Below are positions 37,571-48,275 of a DNA stretch of 64,000 nt, one piece after another. Numbering within the stretch: position 1 is the first letter of the stretch; the number at the start of each line of letters is the position of its first letter. Below the pieces are notes generated by a model, which had not been told where the DNA came from, did no database searches, and was given only the letters and a program-made list of their open reading frames with translations. Source of the DNA: Plectrocnemia conspersa (taxonomy: Eukaryota > Arthropoda > Insecta > Trichoptera > Polycentropodidae); contig VTFK01000191.1 in assembly GCA_009617715.1 (NCBI GenBank), forward strand, positions 1,054,001 through 1,118,000, read 5' to 3'. A program made the position numbers and the translations under genes.

Positions 37571-38077
37571 ATGTCAGCCACCCTTCGACCTTACTTATCG
37601 GCCGTGAGAGCTACTCTATCGGCCGCCTTATGCGTGTCGCATTTTCCGTCGCAGGCCGTAGAGCGGCACAACAAACCGGAAGTGGAGGTGCGAGCGGCCA
37701 AAGAGTTGTTGCTCACGCCGGCGCTCGTGGCTCGCAGTCCCACAGAGAGGGTCCTCGTCGAGCCCTCCGTTAACTCTGTCAGAGTCAGCATTCAGGTCAA
37801 GCAGGCCGACGACATTGAGCGTATCCTCTGCAAAAAGTTCATGCGCTTCATGATGATGCGTGCAGAGAATTTCATCGTGCTTCGTCGGAAACCGGTCGAA
37901 GGCTACAACATCAGCTTCCTCATTACCAACTTTCACACTGAACAAATGTACAAACACAAACTGGTCGACTTTGTCATTTATTTCATGGAAGAGATTGATA
38001 AAGAGATCAGCGAGATGAAACTAGCAGTCAACGCGAGGGCGAGAATTTGCTCCGAAGAGTTTTTAAAACGATTTTAA
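37571..38077 (+). CDS. Arpc4: Arp2/3 complex subunit 4 (ARPC4, p20), single exon
   Basis: One uninterrupted frame of 168 residues, exactly the family length. It is nearly identical to animal ARPC4 across [64 protein letters not shown] and [18 protein letters not shown]. It forms the structural core of the Arp2/3 complex with ARPC2 and helps nucleate branched actin filaments in the cytoplasm. The same frame opens upstream at 37490, but 37571 matches the family start. It is the only intronless gene in the window and is noticeably GC-richer than its surroundings. A clear AATAAA lies at 38208-38213. No poly-A tract or target duplication marks it as a recent retrocopy. Confidence 0.97.
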   Translation: MSATLRPYLSAVRATLSAALCVSHFPSQAVERHNKPEVEVRAAKELLLTPALVARSPTERVLVEPSVNSVRVSIQVKQADDIERILCKKFMRFMMMRAENFIVLRRKPVEGYNISFLITNFHTEQMYKHKLVDFVIYFMEEIDKEISEMKLAVNARARICSEEFLKRF

Positions 38078-38207
38078 TTGTCGATCTACTATTTATATCT
38101 GAAATGAATGCGGGCGTATGAACGGTTGTATCTAGAAAGGAAATGTGTTGCTTGATAATTAATTTTAATTTCACATTATTTTTTTATTGTATCATAATGT
38201 TAAGTTC

Positions 38208-38213
38208 AATAAA
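38208..38213 (+). terminator. Arpc4 polyadenylation signal
   Basis: AATAAA lies 130 bases after the Arpc4 stop codon and is followed by a T-rich stretch (about 38239-38246), the expected arrangement for a short 3' UTR. Confidence 0.6.
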
Positions 38214-39574
38214 GTGATAGAATAATGTGCACTGTATTTTTTTTAAATCTTTTGTCTATGTCCAAAATAATGACATAGAAATATAAGGTCAATTTTATAA
38301 TTATAAAACTTAAATTTGATAAAATTTTGAATTAATATATTATCGTTAATCTATTAATGCTTTTTTTTTGTAATTTATGTTATATTATATGTAGCCACAA
38401 AGCTTAGTATAATTTCTACTTAACTATAAATTACAAAAATAATATATCACTAACAATATTAATCTCATTAAAATGGAGATGTTCTCAAGCGTTGGATTAA
38501 GGAAGAAAGTGTTTCAGTTTCTTATTTTAAGGAAGCCAAATAATTTGAATTTGGGAACTTGTTACTGAGTCATTGTATCAATGGCATGAAACATATTATT
38601 TATATACATATTTAATTGGATTGTTGTGTAGCACGAAGTAATGAATATGCGATAGAGTAAGTTTTTGAAAATCATCCTAGCAGCTGTGATGTGCTTTGGA
38701 AAATTGCGATTCATAAACCTTGGAAAGATTAATTTAGTGTTTGTTTTAACACGGCGTCATTTTAAAATACTTTGTTTCAAAATAATGGAGTCGCAGCTAC
38801 ACATTCAGCCACAATGATAAAGAATATAATAAAAATAATCTGGTAGAAACGGCACAAAGCAAAAAGGAGTATCTGGTTTGATTGCCTGCAGTGATGTAGT
38901 GGGGCTGGAGTACCATTCTGGCACTTTATTGAAGCCGGAGGGTGGTCCAGAACTATTTTTTAAGCTTTCGTGTAATGTTTAACATTAAAAAAGTAAAATA
39001 GACTTTGATTTCGCAAATTTGGACAAAACCTACAATAATTATAAAACTTACAAATAAATATTTTAACGTATTTATTTAACATGTTACCTGGCTTTTTGAG
39101 ATGCAAGGGCTTGCATATTGCACCTTTTCCTACTCGCATCTCGGTGGCCGACGTTTCGACCACCAATGTTGGGGTCATTTTGATTTTTTAGCGTATCTCA
39201 GCTGCCAGACTTTTCATATGCGTCGTCTTATGACATATTTTCTTTTCGTTTGTTTATTGTTAGGGGAACAACAAGTGCAGTAACTTTTGAATCGATTTTA
39301 TTTATTAAATGAATGTGTATTTGTGTGAATTTTATTAAAATTTCATTTAGCTTGGCTTTAAACCGGTAACCAACTATTTGAAATCGTTTACGCGTCGTCT
39401 CTTTTATTTAGTGCTATTTTTCTTTTAATTTCCATTTTAATAGCTTCTCTATAATTTTTAACAATTGGGTTTTCAATCTCACCTAAAGTTTTGGTTGATC
39501 AAAATTTACATGGTGATTTTCAAGTATTGTTTGCTAAAGTTGAATTTTAATCAAAGCATTTTATCTGGTTGCTG
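38214..39574. other. intergenic with a coding-like patch
   Basis: Mostly AT-rich. A patch at 39080-39180 has a minus-strand frame MTPTLVVETSATEMRVGKGA and also carries TGGTCGAAACGTCGG, a phrase often seen in retroelement-derived DNA. A second patch at 38877-38955 is GC-richer. I cannot assign either to a named element. Confidence 0.3.
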
Positions 39575-39796
39575 TGTTCTGTTTTCGGTTACGGGAGGTG
39601 AGGAGTGGCAATTAAACACAGACTGAGCTGATGCAGTAGTATTTTATTGAAATATGAAGTTGTTTACAAAATAACAGGGGGCGCGGGCTAGCAACAGCGT
39701 GCGAGTCCACCAGTTTGCTAGTCGAGAGAATCTGTCACGCCAGTGTTATCATAGTGCTGCCAAATTTTGGCCATAACAAAATCTAAATGAATATAT
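39575..39796 (-). repeat. solo-LTR-like repeat, copy B (reverse)
   Basis: Same family as 9592-9813, inverted. On the minus strand it reads TAGATTTTGTTATGGCCAAA, TTGGCAGCAC, CAATAAAATACTACTGCATC and AATTGCCACTCC, and ends in about CCGAAAACAGAACA. It is followed on the plus strand by a TA microsatellite (39790-39840). Confidence 0.5.

Positions 39797-39840
<44 letters not shown>
39790..39840. repeat. (TA)n microsatellite
   Basis: About 50 bases of alternating TA with a single AAA interruption, directly beside the solo-LTR-like copy B. Confidence 0.8.
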
Positions 39841-39846
<6 letters not shown>

Positions 39847-40231
39847 GCCACCTACAAAACTAATGTTATTATTAACACGAAAAAGTAAAATATACCATTT
39901 TAAGCTATTCTAAATAAAATAACTGTATTTTCGACCGTATAGTAAAACAGTGAAAGAAACTCACAATATAACAATATTCATTTTCATTGTTATGATAAGT
40001 CAATATTTGCAACAAATTAAGTGATGCTCATAAAATGTAACGAAGACGTTAAGAAAGACAGAAATATCTAAAACAATTCAGTAAATTAGATTTACACTAC
40101 TGGAGCATGATGAATATCCAGGGGACAATAAATTGTGTTGCAACTATTACCTCGCCGTTGATCATGCGTAATTTACTCATGTCATTATGCACCTGAGCGA
40201 ATAGCCGCTTCTAGGTTCTTATTGTTTAAAA

Positions 40232-41462
40232 CAGTGGTTCTCAAAGTGGGTAATATTACCCACTGGTGGCCGATGAACAAATATCGAAGAGGAAAGAGGA
40301 GCCAAGTAAGCAAAATTAAATAAAAAATTTTTTGAACACGTTATATGTATGATAAAGTAAATATTGTTTGCATACAATTTATTGAATTTTGGTAGAACGT
40401 ATTGAAAGCATTTTAGTCGTTTTTCCGGGAACTTATGGGTTATGCTTGAATCTTAAATCAATAATATATGGTTACAAAAATTGATAAAGCACTAATCCTT
40501 CCAATTGGTTAGCTAACCAGCTGTCGGATTTTTACTTAATACGTTGTTTACAAATCGTCGCACTTAATTTTTAGTTCTCACATACTTATGCACTCGTTTT
40601 GTCTTTATCTCTACAAAGCAATCTTTGTTATTATGTTTTATGACTCATTTTCTTTAATTAGATTATCATCTCTTCTATAAAATTTAATAATCCGAAAGAT
40701 AATTCTTATATTTTCAACTATTTAAGTTACTTTATCGCACAGTTCGCTTTATTTAATTTTAACTGCGAACTTTTTAACATATAGGTAACAAAAACTATAA
40801 GTGCTGCGAATTAACGAAAGAATTTAACATCGATTAATAAAATACATATTGATTTGAAGGTGAGTATTATTTTTTCATTATTTATAAATAGCAATTTCTA
40901 GTAATTTTAATTAATTATAATTTGGGTTGCCACCTCTCCGGGTTTGAACCGGAGACTTCGGGGTTCAGCTAATTGTCCCCAGGCTCTGGGTTTAAGTATT
41001 ATTTCTCCGGATTGTATAATAAAACCCCCCACGTAATTATAAAAGATAAATAATATTAGATTAGAACATAAGAACTTATATGCAAGATACAGTGTACAGA
41101 TCTAAGAATGCTGCTAGCAAAAATGTAGCCTAACATTGACAAACTTGTATTAAGGCTATCCTTCTCATTAAAAATTAATTTCTATATTACTTAATTATTT
41201 ATGTTAATCATTATTAATATTGTGAAAAATCTTTATATATATATATATGTGGGTAATTTTTTGTTTATTTTATTATTTGAAATGTATGTTGTTTTATTTC
41301 CAAACTTGCTATTTGAACTTCCAGAATTGTACAAGCTACACGAAAATTTTAGTGAAATTATAATACATGTAGACACAGCTATGCTTATAATTTATTATCA
41401 GATGAAATAGAAAGGTGTTGTTCAACGATCGGCGATGAGCTAAATTAGTTTGAGAATCTCTA
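40232..41462. mobile_element. 1.2-kb hAT-type element, non-coding
   Basis: The left end CAGTGGTTCTCAAAGTGGG and the right complement TAGAGATTCTCAAACTAATT share the core ATTCTCAAA / GTTCTCAAA. A duplication GTTTAAAA (40224-40231) and GTTTAAAG (41463-41470) matches at 7 of 8 bases, as expected for hAT. The interior is AT-rich. ORF 41201-41410 has no transposase similarity. Near 40930-41000 lies a GC-richer patch with the palindrome CCGGGTTTGAACCGG, possibly a nested insertion. Confidence 0.6.
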
Positions 41463-41602
41463 GTTTAAAGCTATAATATCGAATATTGACATATTTTTTT
41501 ATATTTCGATGTTTTAAAAATAAAATAAAATATAAATTACGATAAAATCAAATGCTTATAAAAATAGCAAACATCCGTTTTAATATGTGTTTGAACATAT
41601 AA

Positions 41603-41860
41603 TATCTATCTTCTTTTTCTATGTAAATAAAAGGCAATGTTCGAATGTGTGTACTCTATGGACTCAAACTAACTAAAACTACTGGACCGATTTTCGTTGA
41701 CAATTTCACAGTTTGTTCTTATTAGTGCCAGGAGTGTTTATATAGCGGTTTGAATGAAATCAGACAGGTAACGTTGTAGCTTTTGTGTTGTTGGGCTCAA
41801 ACACGCTCCCGATAATTTTGACGTCATATCATGATATCACATCACCGCCGTCGATTTTTC
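41603..41860 (+). mobile_element. Helitron-like 5' end fragment
   Basis: Starts TCTATCTTC in an A/T context and continues with a long T/A-rich leader, GGCAATGTTCGAATGTGTGT, ACTCAAACTAACTAAAACTA and CTGGACCGATTTTCG, then TTTCACAGTTTGTTCTTATT. This order (TC start, 'aactactggaccgatttt', 'cacagtttgttctta') is typical of insect Helitron 5' regions. No Rep/helicase frame and no defined 3' hairpin/CTRR end were found. Confidence 0.45.
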
Positions 41861-42511
41861 TGTTTAAATATATCTCAATTTAGTATTAAATATTCGCATC
41901 CTGTCACATACAACCCATAAATTAAGTTTTAGATGCTCTCTGCTGTTCTAATTATTATTTAAATGTATCTCAAATTCCTGGTATATTGACATCATTTGAT
42001 TTATTTATTTAATTCTATAAGTTAGCAGTAATTAAAGGAACGTCAAAAAACAATCAAAACGAATTATTACAATGTATGTTAGAGATGACTTCTTGCTGCT
42101 AAACTCTTTAATTAATAAAGTTAATTAGCTTTCACAAAACTTGAACAATTATTTATGAAATAAAAGATTGGTGGGACACCAATGTCTCGATTAGTTTTAT
42201 AACTTTGTTGTATAATGTGTATCGAATTTTTAAGAATATTCACAAAAGCACTAAAAATAATAAATATTATTTTACTAAGATCTAATTAGAGAAAAAATTT
42301 TAATGAAATTCTTTTTTAATACAATATTGTACATTAATATGTTATAGATACAGAAAAAAACACGTATTAACACACGTTTCTAATTTAAATAAATAAATGT
42401 AATTGTAAATTATGCACTATGTGGGATTCACAATAAGCGTCTTTTGTATATAAAATTTTCAAGCAATCACATCAATTTTTATAGTTTGTTTAGAAACTAT
42501 GTTATCACTGA
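41861..42511. other. AT-rich intergenic, 3' side of Ufd1
   Basis: No gene or structured repeat recognised. It probably includes the Ufd1 3' UTR on the minus strand just below 42512. Confidence 0.5.
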
Positions 42512-45500
42512 TCAATTTTTAACCGCATTTTTCAGTGTAAAACCTTGACCTTTGAACGCTTCAAACAGGTCCTCGTCGCTTTTATCGTCTTTAGCCGCCG
42601 CTGTAGGTTTTGGAGTTCTTAAGAATCTTAAAAGTTCCAATCACGTATTCATAATCAGGAATACCTCTCACGTAAACCTAAATCGAAAATAATTTTTTAA
42701 TAAAACATTAAATTTTAAATTTCAATTACATAAAAGAAGGTATACTTGTCTCGGTTTATAATCGTCATCTTGTGAAGAGCTATTACCAGTCTTTTTCTTT
42801 TTACCATCTAACCTATTACCTGAGCCCTTGAAGGCTATGAAACCTTTAGGTTCAGGCATTAAGGCTGCGAGATCTTCCTCTTGTTGATTACCTTGAGAAT
42901 TGCCAGAGCTCTTATTTTTGTTTTGCACATACTCCGTTTCTTTGTAGCCGACGGGAGGTGCAAACTCAACCTATAATTGGAATTAAGTCGATAAGCTTAT
43001 AAACTAAATATAATTACATAAATCAAGTCATACATTCATATCACATTCAATGATAGTAACGGCGTTTCCAGGCTTCGTCTCAAGTACGCACATTTCGTAA
43101 ACTTTCGAGTTATATTTTATAGCTATTACATCATTTGTCGTGAGACATGCAAAGTTTCTCAATCCATTTTCAAGCACTAAAAAATATTTTGTATTAATAC
43201 ATCTATTAAGTCTCAGACAGTATAAAAATTATATCATATTAGTATTACCTGCTTTTGGATTTGTTATATCAAGGAAATCCACAGAAAGGGGTTGGAATCT
43301 TGAGAACGTAGCCACTGGTAATGATACACTTTCGATGACCACTTGAGTGCCTTCTTCCAATGCCAAATTATGCATCATCTAATAATTTTATTACAACCAT
43401 ATTAATTATTCTATATTATTAATATTAAGTATTCCATGGCCATATTATTAAACGCACCTCGCTTTTTATTCATTTTTAGATTTATGAGAGCAAGTTTTAT
43501 ATTTATTGATACATAATATTATATATATTATAATATATAAGTTATGCTCTGGACACGTAGAATTTACTTCCAGCTGCATTATTAATAGCAATTGAAGCAG
43601 ACATTTTTTTTAATCTTTATGCCAATCATTTATTTTATATCATGAAAAATTTCATTTCATTCAGAGGTATAGAGATGAAAATTTTCCAAAAATTTAAAAT
43701 AAATATTGAAGTGTATAAATCAACAGAGGCGGATTAAGAAGAATATTTCTTTATGATAGCAATTAATCCTGCAATAAATAACAAATGTGTCTGAAAACCG
43801 ATTTTTGACATCAAGTTCTGAACGTTCTTTTAAGATCTGATTGGTTCAACAAGATTTAAATATACATTCATTAGTAAATAAAAAGCAAGATATATTACCA
43901 TTTGTTTTTATGAGCTTTGAGTTCAGTACTGAAAACAGACACTTTAAAGACTTTGCAAATAGATATTTTTATGACTTTTACGATTAATTTTTTTGTTACA
44001 AGTACCTAATCAGTCTTTCGAAAACATCTTTAAGCATATCAATATCGGTACTCAGAAACGACTGTTTAGCGAAATTAATTCCTCTGCCAAATATATTTTC
44101 AATTTGACTTATTGATTTTTATAACATTTCCACGAAAACTCCACCCATTTTAATCCACAAAATTTTAGATATAAGGATTAGCTATAAGATTTCATGATTA
44201 GATAATAAATTTATCGAGATATATAACGCTATCAGCGGACTCATTGAATTTTAATTTGTCAAAATATTCATACAAAAGGGTCAGAAAAAAGACAATTTTA
44301 TTAAATTTGTCCGTTTATTTGATTATTGTGACTATATTAATCTTTTTTATTTCGTATAAATAATTTTACATTAAATATCAGTTCATCTCCGAAGATGATG
44401 AGTAGCAGGCTCTTCGAAACGTCAAGACTTTCGCAAAAAAGTAAGAAATCCATAGTCAAAAGTAAAAATTTTTATATATTATTTTGTAGAATAACGATGA
44501 TTTGTATAGAAGTAACAATTTTTTTTGATAGTAAATAAAACAATCAAGTTATTAATCTAGATTATTATTTTGGCACACATACACACATAGGCGGCCGGTG
44601 AAACCTTGTGTATCAGTTTTGCGATTGTGCGACTAAAACACAATGTTTCACCGGCCGCCTCTGTATACACAAAGTGAATGTGTGTAAAGATTACTCCAAC
44701 TATGGCGAACCTTTTTTGTAGGCGGGTTAGAATCCGATTTTTAATTGCAACTACATGTCTTCGAGTCAGATGTTAGCACTGAGTAATTTAATAAATAAAA
44801 GCAAATATTACTTAAGTTTAATAAAGTAAAAAACATAAAAAAAAACTGTGACCCGCGGGCATTCAAGCTTATATGTCAATTTTTATATTTACAATATTTT
44901 AATATTAATCTTTAAAAGTATAAAATCTAACAATATTTTTTTTAAATTTAATGTCAATGACTTAAGGCTAATTTACACGATGCCCGTCGAGGTGCCAGTT
45001 ACTGGGTGCTAGCGATTAGCATCGTGTAAACGCTTAACACCAGTCACTGAAGAAGCCAATGCACCATTGGCACGCCAGCAGCTGGCAGCTCCAGTAGAAC
45101 AAATATTTTTGTTTTACTGGCACGCCAGCTCCCCCTAAAAACCTATATACCGAAAAAATATATGAGAGTACCAATATGGAACTCGGTCAAAACATAGAAA
45201 AGAGATAGGGATTATCTATTCATAGATTACAAATCAGCATATAATAATCTTTGCAATTTTTAATCTTAGAAATTTGCATATTACTCTTTTACGGATTACT
45301 AAACATAAGTCAATCAAATCAAATCTGATCGTATAATACAAAGTTTACCTTTTGTTGTGGACGTTTAGTCATTGGATCAAAAGTCCATGGAGCTTTTCTC
45401 GTGACACGGTTTATGGCATAGCATATTCGAGAATATATATGCTGTGACGTCGCCTTTTTTATGAAAAAGACAAACAATTCCGACCATCTATTTTTTAAGA

Positions 45501-47500
45501 ATATTCCTCGGAACTATGCATATTAAGTGTGTAAAGTACTTTAATTTAATGAGTATCGGAATGAGGTGTATTTTCGATTAATGGGGAGACGTTGGCTATT
45601 GCTAGGCCCGGTCGGTGAGATTTTTTATCTTTCGCTCGATCGCGTGTTAAGTGACGAGAGTGAGTAAGAGATAAGAGCATACGTTTGCACACTCTTATCT
45701 CTTACTCAATCTTGTCACTTGACACGCAAGTGAGCGAAAGGAAATATATCTCACCTACCGGGCCTGGCTCTTGCAATTATTTTATAGCATAGATCTACAA
45801 GTAACATATGGAAGTCTTTGTATTTTACATATCCATATATTTGGTCTGAGAATATTTTGTCAAGATTAGGTGGAATATGGTATATGGTGTAATACAATCT
45901 GTTTTTTTAATTCCGAATATCTGTAAAATTTTAAAAACCGCCATCAACCATTTATGGTTGACGGTGTGAGATTTTTACCCACCAAAAGAGGACAGCAAGG
46001 GAGTTTTAACTCCCTTGCTGTCCTCTTTTATGCATTACTTTGGAGAGGCAGCAATCTTAGAGTTTGGCACTCTTCTTCGCTTTATGAACTCCAATTTAGG
46101 TAAATCCTCCTGCACTGACTTCTTTCTTCGTCTTCTTTGCCCATGATCATGCAAAATGTGAAGTTTTGCTTATCTGACCATGTTTCAGCATCTCATTCTC
46201 CAGCGACAATTGCTTAACATCGAGAGCTTCTTTCAATTTTATCTCTTCCACTCTCATGACATGCAGCTGAAGACCGTGCAGTACCATCGATGTTGTCTCC
46301 ACAGTGGTGATATTCAGAGGTGGCTTCCTTATCTATTAGGTTAAAGTAAACACAGAAGCAATCGTGTCCTGGGAGTTTGGGTCAGATGGTAGCTCAGCTC
46401 ACTGCGTTTCCTCTAGCACCAGGAGTGACGGTCATTGCATCTTCTGACACTGTGGGGTATGTTGCGGAACTGTGCAAGGTACGTTACAAAATTATTCCAC
46501 AACTATAATGCCATACAGAATGTGTCCCCTAGAATACTATGCCCCTCGAACACTGCATCCCACAGTGGATGCACTAATTTTTATTTTATATGTATTTATG
46601 ATGTGACTTTTTAAATTGTAAAAAACTGAATTGCGTTTTCATCAGCAAACCTCACCATAACAGTATTTGAAGACATTTGCACTAAAATTCATGAATAATA
46701 TACCGGAGCGAGATAAAATGGGGTTAATACTTGGTTATGGATGAACATAACCCCCACAATCGCAAAATACAATGAGAGAGGTGGGGTCCTGGGCCTCTAT
46801 CACTCTGTTTCATAGGTATAACAATTTCTCTGGGTGTCCGCTTAGGTGCCGAGATCAAGCGAAGGATTACGGTTTTGAGTTGAATATCACTGAAAGACAA
46901 CCCAACTGGCGACTGGCGATAGTGAGCTTAATATAAAGATTAACTTGTAATCAGTCGCAAGTTTAAAGGTTAGCTGATATGCAATAGTAATAAACATAAT
47001 TAGTTGATACGTTTTAGAAATAAAGAAATACTTTCAAGTCGAGGTACATTTATTTAAGGTCTGGGACTAAATATACTAACCCAATGGGGCAAATACACTT
47101 TACCCTCGTCGGCTATAAATTCGAGCACCCCGCAATGAGTGATGCGATTCATCAGTTTATTAGTGAGTTTGAATATCATCGGGTACTCTATGTTCAGCTT
47201 TGTAAGCTGCTCCAAAGCGGATGGCGGCATAATTACTGTAAATTAAATCAGTCAATGAGCTAAAATTATTCGGCGATATAAGCTAAAATTATCATTATTT
47301 GGTACTTTTTCCGCCCCGTTCCACGTCCTGTCTCTCGTTACCGGGAAGCATTGACACAGAGTAACAATAATATGACGTTTCAAAATGTCTAGTTATCTCG
47401 TGAAACATATTAAACCCGAATTGGAACTGCAAAGAGGAAATGTATTTTTTTAAGTACATTTTTAAGTTAAATATTACATTTCGATTGCAATAACTACCAT
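42512..47500 (-). CDS. Ufd1: Ufd1 ubiquitin-recognition factor, 7 coding exons, frame break in last exon
   Basis: Coding exons (minus) are 47500-47498 (ATG only), 47426-47306, 47235-47081, 43378-43249, 43176-43034, 42970-42746 and 42677 onward. Hallmarks are [70 protein letters not shown] and [20 protein letters not shown]. The first p97-binding SHP box, [14 protein letters not shown], is intact. With Npl4, Ufd1 recruits p97/VCP to polyubiquitinated substrates. Exon 7 starts [15 protein letters not shown] and then goes out of frame, stopping at 42591-42593 (287 aa). Dropping one A from AAAA at 42630-42633 restores the family C-terminus, including the second SHP box [11 protein letters not shown], to a stop at 42512-42514 (313 aa; human 307). 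The break may be an assembly error. Intron 3 is 3.7 kb and full of transposon remains. Confidence 0.92.
44385..44430. repeat. retroelement-associated motif in Ufd1 intron 3
   Basis: Contains GAAGATGATGAGTAGCAGGC followed by TCTTCGAAACGTCAAG. GAAGA pairs with TCTTC, and the order TGATGAG ... CGAAAC ... GTC echoes a hammerhead-ribozyme core. The CGAAACGTC phrase is common in Penelope-like and related retroelements. The stem III space is missing, so an active ribozyme is unlikely. Confidence 0.25.
44589..44660. mobile_element. 72-bp MITE-like inverted repeat
   Basis: Ends AGGCGGCCGGTGAAACCTTG and its near-perfect complement (CAATGTTTCACCGGCCGCCT) form 23-bp terminal repeats around a 26-bp core. 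It lies in Ufd1 intron 3. Target duplication not resolved. Confidence 0.65.
44972..45030. repeat. short inverted repeat
   Basis: TTTACACGATGC and GCATCGTGTAAA form a perfect 12-bp inverted repeat 35 bases apart in Ufd1 intron 3. Flanking sequence contains further short GCCAG/CTGGC words (45055-45125). It is probably the end of a MITE. Confidence 0.55.
45604..45765. mobile_element. 162-bp palindromic MITE in Ufd1 intron 3
   Basis: The left end AGGCCCGGTCGGTGAGAT and right complement AGGCCCGGTAGGTGAGAT start arms of about 75 bases. The arms continue through TTTCGCTC, GCGTGT, AAGTGAC and GAGTAAGAGATAAGAG. Similar words (TCACTTAACACGCGAG, GTATCTCACCG) occur at about 26637-26682 inside the element upstream of Rab35, so this family has a partial relative there. 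Confidence 0.75.
45984..46029. repeat. perfect 22-bp inverted repeat with 2-base spacer
   Basis: AAAAGAGGACAGCAAGGGAG followed by TT is matched exactly by its complement after two T bases. The 46-base structure is not AT-driven and would form a very stable hairpin. It lies in Ufd1 intron 3 immediately downstream (on the minus strand) of the coding-like remnant 46030-46480. Confidence 0.85.
46030..46480 (-). pseudogene. coding-like remnant, unidentified
   Basis: Minus-strand frames encode [20 protein letters not shown] then [11 protein letters not shown] (about 46280-46165), a helical stretch ending in a stop, and a basic block ([25 protein letters not shown]) ending in TAA at about 46033. 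The layout of a coiled helix followed by a basic tail recalls Myb/trihelix-type proteins that accompany some DNA transposons. I cannot name the family. Frames are broken and there are no clear ends. Confidence 0.3.
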
Positions 47501-47732
47501 CTTAATGCGTTTCAGTGAACGAGGCAAACAAAGAAGATGACAGCTGTTCAGTGCTGCCAGCTATATGGAAGGATGATTCTTACAACATCTATTCGCCCGT
47601 ACGTTAACGCACTGCCCAAGATTTTTTTGTCATAAAATAACTATATCTCAAAGACCAGCAAAATAAACATTTTAAAAAAAATATTTTTTATAACAATTAC
47701 ATTATTGCAGACACAGAAATATTTATACATTT
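47501..47732. promoter_or_regulatory. Ufd1 upstream region
   Basis: Minus-strand 5' UTR and promoter region of Ufd1, about 230 bases to the next repeat (solo-LTR-like copy C). No TATA or other box was identified with confidence. Confidence 0.3.
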
Positions 47733-47955
47733 TGTGGGGCGCATTTATGTATTTATATATATTTATTATGACCAAAACTTGGCGGCACGTTAGTAACACT
47801 GACGTGGCGTAAGCACATTCTCTTGGCGACTTTGGCGGGCTCGCACGGCCGAACATTATATATTCAAAAATGTAACTATATATATCTCAATAAAAATACT
47901 ACTGCAGCGGTTTAATCTGTGTCTATATGCCACCCGTCAGCATTCGTTGCCATTT
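47733..47955 (+). repeat. solo-LTR-like repeat, copy C
   Basis: Same family as 9592-9813: TTTGTGGGGCGCATTTATGT start, TTATGACCAAAACTTGGCGG, CAATAAAAATACTACTGCAG, and TGTGTCTATATGCCACCC near the end. It shares with copy D the leader ATTTATGTATTTAT that copies A and B lack, so C and D form a subfamily. Confidence 0.5.
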
Positions 47956-48004
47956 TTTTTATTTTGAATAAAAATAACAAAATGAAAACTTAAATTCATG
48001 TATT

Positions 48005-48275
48005 CAAATATTTTTTGGCTGTGGCAATTCTGCTTTATCGACATTTCCAATATTCTTCGTATATTCCTGAATAATTTCTGGATGAATACTGTTACCGTGT
48101 TCATCACAGAAATTTTCTTTGCTGGTGGGGAATGAATATAATCCTCTTTTGCCCTTCCAACATATAACCGTCATGTCACTTTTTGTCCTTGATTGTAAGT
48201 CTCCCTTTTTTAATTTTAGGATCTGTTTGTCAAAATGTCTTAGTAATTTTTTTCGATTTATTCTTACCGTTCTAC
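48005..48275 (-). pseudogene. piggyBac transposase fragment
   Basis: The minus strand gives about 88 residues in one frame, including VRINRKKLLRHFDKQILKLK, DMTVICWKGKRGLYSFPTS and a later YTKNIGNVDKAELPQP. These match the order of piggyBac transposases: the 'RKNRK' block, the 'L...KWKDKR.V..LST' block and 'Y...MGGVDKADQ'. The conserved MGGVD is altered to IGNVD. Only this segment remains; the catalytic domain before it and the cysteine-rich end after it are not seen. Confidence 0.7.

Noticed and set aside
37628..37957. 109-residue minus-strand ORF opposite Arpc4
   Set aside because: It is the antisense of a highly conserved GC-richer coding region, where long shadow frames are expected.
36517..38077. 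36517-36840 as an upstream exon of Arpc4
   Set aside because: Arpc4 is complete from 37571, and the upstream frame resembles a hAT transposase tail rather than an actin-complex protein.
40930..41000. Possible tRNA or SINE head (GGGTTTGAACC)
   Set aside because: The word is a palindrome, no cloverleaf could be built and no box A was found.
44385..44430. Functional hammerhead ribozyme
   Set aside because: GAAAC is followed directly by GTC, leaving no stem III, and CTGATGAG is altered to ATGATGAG.
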